Under the pieces are notes generated by a model. The model saw only the letters and a list, made by a program, of their open reading frames with translations, made no database searches and was not told the DNA's origin. A stretch of 44,746 nucleotides of DNA from Acidobacteria bacterium UBA2994 (GTDB lineage Bacteria > Acidobacteriota > Vicinamibacteria > Vicinamibacterales > UBA8438): assembly GCA_002346545.1 (NCBI GenBank), contig DEAA01000031.1, positions 36,212 to 80,957 of the forward strand, written 5' to 3'. Below are positions 41,196 through 44,746 of this stretch, piece by piece (the first letter of the stretch is position 1; each line of letters starts with the position of its first letter). Position numbers and translations under genes: made by a program.

Positions 41196-42308
41196 GTGAC
41201 CACCTACCCTCGTATCACCGTCATCGGCGCTGGCATTATCGGATGCGCGGTGGCGTATGAGCTTGGCCGGCGAGGTGCAGCGGTTACCGTTCTCGAGCGG
41301 CGAGACGTGGCTCTGGGCGCGACCCAGGCGTCGGCCGGGATGCTGGCCCCTTTCATCGAAGCCCATCACGGTGGACCGCTGCGGGCGCTCGGCGTGCGCA
41401 GCCTCGAGCTCTACGACCGATTCATCAGCGATGTCGTGGCCGACAGCCGTCCAGTGTCTTATTACCGGACCGGCACGCTCGAGGTGGCTACCGACGACGC
41501 GATGCTGGGTGATCTGGCAGCCGTGGCTCACCAGCTGTCTTCGGAGGGTGTCGACAGCGAACTACTGGATGCCGTTGGGGCACGCCGGGCCGAGCCGCAT
41601 CTATCGGCGGATGTGGCGGGAGCGCTGTTGGTTCCTGCCCAGGGATTCGTCGCGGCCGCCGCACTGGCCCAGGCGCTCAGGGAAGCGGCGGTCCGGCATG
41701 GCGTGATATTTCGGACGGCTAGCGCCGCCTCTGGTCTCCGTCCGGTGAACGGTCATGTCGAGGTGACCGTCGACGACGGGGAACACACGGCCGACGCGGT
41801 GGTCATAGCGACGGGCAGCTGGACGGGTGCCCTCGGCATTGACGGCATCCAGCCACCGCCGGTTCGCCCCGTTCGCGGGCAGCTGTTGCAGCTTGACTGG
41901 ACCGGCGACCCGCTGTCGCGCGTGATCTTCGCCCCACGTTGCTACGTCGTGCCGTGGGAGAACGGCGCGGTGCTGGTGGGCGCCACGGAGGAGGAGGTCG
42001 GGTTCGACGAGCGCGCGACGGCCGGCGGTGTCGCCGAGCTTCTCGATGCTATCGGCGCCCTACTGCCGGCGTCGCAGGCGGCGGGGTTCGAGGAGGTGCG
42101 GGTCGGGCTTCGACCCGGGACTCCAGATGATCTACCGGTGTTGGGCCGGGCCGAGGTGGTGCCAAACGTCATTTACGCCACTGGGCACTATCGGAACGGC
42201 GTCCTGTTGGCGCCGGTGACCGCGCAATTGATCGCCGACCTTGTCCTGGACGACCAGGAAGACGCGTTGCTCGTGCCGTTCACGCCGGCCCGATTTCATA
42301 CGACTTGA
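41196..42308 (+). CDS. thiO: glycine oxidase ThiO-like FAD amino-acid oxidase
   Basis: 370 residues of the DAO family. The FAD-binding Rossmann motif VIGAGIIGCAVAYELGRRG (9-27), GATQASAGMLAPFIEA (~42-57), ATGSWTGAL (~205-213), PVRPVRGQLLQL (~227-238) and YATGHYRNGVLLAPVTA (C-terminal FAD/substrate loop) match ThiO. It would oxidise glycine to the imine needed for thiazole synthesis of thiamine. No other thi gene is in the window, so another D-amino-acid or sarcosine-type substrate is possible. GTG start after GCGAGAG. The MerR gene starts 7 nt downstream. Confidence 0.82.
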   Translation: MTTYPRITVIGAGIIGCAVAYELGRRGAAVTVLERRDVALGATQASAGMLAPFIEAHHGGPLRALGVRSLELYDRFISDVVADSRPVSYYRTGTLEVATDDAMLGDLAAVAHQLSSEGVDSELLDAVGARRAEPHLSADVAGALLVPAQGFVAAAALAQALREAAVRHGVIFRTASAASGLRPVNGHVEVTVDDGEHTADAVVIATGSWTGALGIDGIQPPPVRPVRGQLLQLDWTGDPLSRVIFAPRCYVVPWENGAVLVGATEEEVGFDERATAGGVAELLDAIGALLPASQAAGFEEVRVGLRPGTPDDLPVLGRAEVVPNVIYATGHYRNGVLLAPVTAQLIADLVLDDQEDALLVPFTPARFHTT

Positions 42309-42315
42309 GCCTATC

Positions 42316-42807
42316 GTGTCCACCAAGCTGAAGAAGAGTTACAGCGCGCGCGAGGTTGCGGCCCTGACCGGGCTGACTGCGAGGCAGCTCCAGTGGTGGG
42401 ATGCACGCCAGCTCCTGTCGGCCAGCGTCGCGAGCCGCCAAACCGAAAAAGGGGGTTACACCGAGCGCCGCTACTCGCCCGTCGATCTGTACGAGCTGTC
42501 GGCGTTGGCCGAGCTGCGGCGACGGGGATTCACCGTGCAACGCATCCGCAAGGTCCTCTCGGCCCTTAAGGAGCACTTCGGCGTGCGGCTGTTCGAGGCG
42601 CTGGGAGAGGATGGGCCCATCACCCTCCTGGTGGACGGGCAGGACGTCTATGCTCGCACTAACAGTGGGGCGTTCCACAACCTCGTGGAAGCGCCTGGGC
42701 AGCCGATGCTGGTGCTGGGAGAAGACAGCTTCAAGACCTTGCGTGCCAAACTCGGCGGCCGTCCGCGCCGCAAGACCGCCAAGAAGAAGGGCGGGAAGAC
42801 CTCATGA
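42316..42807 (+). CDS. MerR-family transcriptional regulator
   Basis: 163 residues. Winged-helix MerR head (SYSAREVAALTGLTARQLQW, GGYTERRYSPVDLYELSAL, ELRRRGFTVQRIRKVLSALK, residues ~7-90), then a short C-terminal module (GPITLLVDGQDVYARTN) and a basic tail (PRRKTAKKKGGKTS) that could add non-specific DNA contacts. No Cys pattern for metal sensing. GTG start; 7 nt after the thiO-like gene, and its stop overlaps the mtgA-remnant ATG (ATGA), so all three lie on one transcript. Confidence 0.83.
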   Translation: MSTKLKKSYSAREVAALTGLTARQLQWWDARQLLSASVASRQTEKGGYTERRYSPVDLYELSALAELRRRGFTVQRIRKVLSALKEHFGVRLFEALGEDGPITLLVDGQDVYARTNSGAFHNLVEAPGQPMLVLGEDSFKTLRAKLGGRPRRKTAKKKGGKTS

Positions 42808-43079
42808 AGTGTCGGCTGGGTCGGATACGACGCTGGCTGCACGGCCTGCTTGGGTGGAGCACGTATGTAGCGCTCGCCCTGCTCGTGATCTTGGTGACGG
42901 CCGTGGTCGCGTTGCGCTGGGTCGATCCGCCCACCAGCGCGTTCATCGAGCGGTACCGCGTGGCAGTCATCCGGGCCGACCAGCCGGACCGTCGTCCGCG
43001 CCAGCGGTGGGTGACACTCGACCAGATGGATCGCCTCGGCGCCGATATTTCGACGGCATCTAGAACCGTTGCAACATAG
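42804..43079 (+). pseudogene. mtgA: truncated monofunctional peptidoglycan transglycosylase (mtgA)
   Basis: 91 residues. Basic N-terminus, one membrane helix (STYVALALLVILVTAVVAL) and the diagnostic MtgA segment RWVDPPTSAFIERYRVAV and RWVTLDQM, then a divergent tail (DISTASRTVAT) and TAG. The whole GT51 catalytic domain (~150 residues, with the EDxxFxxHxG motif) is missing. The break near 43045 is close to the convergent AICAR-transformylase gene, so a deletion or rearrangement probably removed the 3' part. The ATG is still coupled to merR. Confidence 0.8.
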
Positions 43080-43101
43080 CCCGATATATCCGGGATCCGT
43101 C

Positions 43102-44262
43102 TTAGTGCAAGAAACAGCGGCTACCGGTCTCGACCACGGTGACCCCCATCTCGTGCGCGGCTTCGCGTACCGACTCGTCGCGCAGCGAGCCGCCGGCGTG
43201 GGCCACGAAGCGCACTCCCGTGAGCGCCGCGCGATCCACGTTGTCCCGGAACGGGATGAACGCGTCCGAACTCATGCACAGTTCGTCGAATGAGGCGAAC
43301 CACTCCCGCTTTTCATCGGCGGTCAGGGGCTCTGGCTGGTAGCCGAGGGTCGAAGTCAGGTTTGCGTGCTCCGGGTCTGACAGATCGTGCCAGTGCACGT
43401 ACTGGTCGACCGCGTTCGTCCGCTCGGGTCGGCCCACGCCATCCGGGAAGTTCAGGGCCAGCACCTTTGGGTGGGTCTGCAGCATCCACTTCTCGGCTTT
43501 TGCGCACGCGATACGGGTGCAGTGGATGCGCGACTGTTGCCCAGCCCCCATTCCGATTACCTGTCCGCCGGCCGCCACCGATACCGAGTTCGATTGGGTG
43601 TACTTGAGCGCCGTCGTGGCCAGCACCATCGTTTCCTCGACCGAAGGCGGAAGCGTCGGCCCTCCACGGAACATATCCCGGGTGATGGGCAGCGCGTTGC
43701 GGTCCTGCTCGAGCCTGAGACCGAAGACCTCACGTGTCTCGATCGGTCCGGGCTCGAAGTCAGGGTCGATTTGGAGAATGAGGTACCCGCCTCGTCTCTT
43801 CGACTTGAGTAGTTCGAGAGCATCCGGCTCGAAGCCCGGCGCGGCGATCAAGTCGGATACTTCACCCTTGAGAATCTCGGCCAGCTCGAGGTTGACTGGG
43901 GCGCTCACGACCGCGGCGTCGCCAAACGAACTGACCCGGTCGGCGCCTCTGGCCCGCACATAGGCTGAGGCCACTGCCGACTGCGGGGGCGCATCGAGGA
44001 ACTGGGCTTTCGCGAACGCATCGGATACCTTACCCTCGATGGCCGCGCCTGCCGGGCTGACGTGCTTGAACGACGCGGCAGCAACCTTGCCCAGGTTCGT
44101 CTGGAGCTCCCTAACCAGAGGCCATGCGGTCAGCGCGTCCATGATGTTGATATAGCTGGGCGTGCCGTTGAGCACTTTCACTGGCAGTGTTCCGCTGTTC
44201 GAGCTGAGACGGGCGTTGCCTTGATGGGGATTGCAACCGTACTTGAGCGTGAGATCGGCCAT
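43102..44262 (-). CDS. stand-alone AICAR transformylase (C-terminal half of PurH)
   Basis: 386 residues. It begins LTLKYGCNPHQ, which is exactly where the formyltransferase half of bifunctional PurH begins (LRYGENPHQ). FKHVSPAGAA carries the catalytic Lys-His, SNSVSVAAGGQVIGMGAGQQ and SRIHCTRIACAKAEKW the substrate- and folate-site residues, and FIPFRDNVDRAA the end of the domain. The IMP-cyclohydrolase half is absent and no PurO is visible, so ring closure to IMP must be done elsewhere. It uses 10-formyl-THF (or formate in some archaeal-type enzymes) to formylate AICAR. Start ATG without a clear ribosome-binding site. Confidence 0.87.
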   Translation of the reverse strand: MADLTLKYGCNPHQGNARLSSNSGTLPVKVLNGTPSYINIMDALTAWPLVRELQTNLGKVAAASFKHVSPAGAAIEGKVSDAFAKAQFLDAPPQSAVASAYVRARGADRVSSFGDAAVVSAPVNLELAEILKGEVSDLIAAPGFEPDALELLKSKRRGGYLILQIDPDFEPGPIETREVFGLRLEQDRNALPITRDMFRGGPTLPPSVEETMVLATTALKYTQSNSVSVAAGGQVIGMGAGQQSRIHCTRIACAKAEKWMLQTHPKVLALNFPDGVGRPERTNAVDQYVHWHDLSDPEHANLTSTLGYQPEPLTADEKREWFASFDELCMSSDAFIPFRDNVDRAALTGVRFVAHAGGSLRDESVREAAHEMGVTVVETGSRCFLH

Positions 44263-44267
44263 GGGGG

Positions 44268-44480
44268 TTAGCGTTGCACCTTGTACTGCAGACGCACCAC
44301 GCCGCCTGCATAGGTCTGGGAATGGCGAACGTTCAGCGGGATGTCCCGGTGTCGCGGCGCCACCAGTGGAATCCCCTCGCCGATAAGGACGGGGATGACA
44401 TGGATATCGAACTTGTCGAGCTGACCGGAGTCTGGCCAGGGGCGTATCTGACCAGTCAGGTCCAGTTCGACGCGCGGCCG
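44268..44480 (-). pseudogene. C-terminal remnant of a DHFR/RibD-type reductase
   Basis: The frame ends just before the AICAR-transformylase start (TAA at 44268-44270) and reads DKFDIHVIPVLIGEGIPLVA, then PRHRDIPLNV and GGVVRLQYKV. This is the C-terminal third of the 'dihydrofolate reductase family' (RibD C-terminal fold). The first two thirds are missing: upstream the frame runs into the nickel-binding-type gene. No start codon or ribosome-binding site of its own is evident. Confidence 0.6.
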
Positions 44481-44487
44481 TAACCCG

Positions 44488-44746
44488 CTAGTCGCTCTCG
44501 GCCGTGACCGGATCGATCATCCGCTTGACGCCCGTCACTGTCGTGGCCGGGAAGCCACTCCGCTCGGCGTGCTCCGCGATCAGCCCTTCGTTGTCGGCGA
44601 TGTAGATGCAGAAGGTCTTGTCGCCGGCCACGTAGGAGTGTTCCCACTGGATGGCCTTCTGCTCCGCCTTCATGGTGGCCAGAACGCCGTTCGACTTCTG
44701 GGCGGCTTCGCGGAGCGCTTCGCGCTCGGCCGAGCCAATGGCGGGG
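44488..44746 (-). CDS. DUF4242/SCO4226-type nickel-binding protein, 5' end missing
   Basis: The frame is open through the right edge of the window, so the N-terminus is outside; ~85 residues are visible. AAQKSNGVLATM, AIQWEHSYVAGDKTFCIYIA, LIAEHAERSGFP and VKRMIDPVTAE match the ferredoxin-like DUF4242 family, some of whose members bind nickel. The role in this organism is unknown. It runs 5'-to-3' toward the reductase remnant. Confidence 0.75.
   Translation of the reverse strand, partial: PAIGSAEREALREAAQKSNGVLATMKAEQKAIQWEHSYVAGDKTFCIYIADNEGLIAEHAERSGFPATTVTGVKRMIDPVTAESD

Noticed and set aside
1..44746. CRISPR array, insertion sequence, prophage or integron
   Set aside because: No regularly spaced repeats, transposase, integrase or phage structural gene is visible on either strand.

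Overview
The window is about 44.7 kb of GC-rich bacterial chromosome, densely packed with genes on both strands. Housekeeping genes are intact (addA, infA, mrp, glk, a CCA-adding-type nucleotidyltransferase, two tRNAs). There are Gram-negative markers: two outer-membrane beta-barrel proteins, lipoproteins, and a TRAP transporter with its own periplasmic TPR component. There are no rRNA genes, insertion sequences, phage genes or CRISPR arrays. The mix of M61 peptidase, PQQ-type sugar dehydrogenase, PD40 lipoprotein and many GTG/TTG starts recalls Acidobacteriota (Vicinamibacteria-like). That placement is an inference from style; no marker gene here proves it.

Layout. 1-3.5 kb: tail of a membrane protein, a HAD phosphatase, then a PQQ-type dehydrogenase and a beta-barrel protein on the minus strand behind a selenocysteine tRNA (selC). 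3.9-6.9 kb: cold-shock protein, zinc-ribbon protein, MobA/MocA-like nucleotidyltransferase, tRNA-Ala(GGC), L-asparaginase and a small ORF. 7.0-14.8 kb: an 11-bp-phased CACA repeat, then an operon of an exported protein whose frame is broken by one UGA, an AddB-like nuclease and AddA helicase-nuclease. 14.8-19.2 kb: a broken small gene, small CxxC proteins, a J-protein without HPD, Mrp ATPase, isoaspartyl methyltransferase and polysaccharide deacetylase. 19.2-25.6 kb: M61 peptidase, glucokinase, a BRCT-MerR-TPR fusion, a DEAD-box helicase and IF-1. 25.6-31.9 kb: an acyl-activating/ACP/acyltransferase fusion with a beta-barrel protein, a threonine dehydratase-like enzyme, a CCA-type nucleotidyltransferase and a SUMF1 protein. 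32.0-36.9 kb: TPR-associated TRAP transporter (TatT, DctP, fused DctQM) plus a PD40 lipoprotein. 36.9-44.7 kb: M20 peptidase remnant, PlsB-type acyltransferase, glycine-zipper protein, Na/Pi cotransporter, ThiO-like oxidase, MerR regulator, truncated mtgA, stand-alone AICAR transformylase, a reductase remnant and a nickel-binding-type protein.

The points most worth following up are these. (1) selC lies 3.5 kb from a gene with a single in-frame UGA. (2) At least six start codons sit 6-7 nt behind a TAnnnT box, which implies leaderless mRNAs. (3) A four-copy 11-bp-phased repeat resembles DnaA boxes. (4) There are several unusual domain fusions. (5) There are four or five gene remnants, an unusual number for so compact a region. 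I do not see a wholly new multi-gene defence or biosynthetic system. The least explained units are the exported-protein/AddB/AddA operon and the BRCT-MerR-TPR protein.
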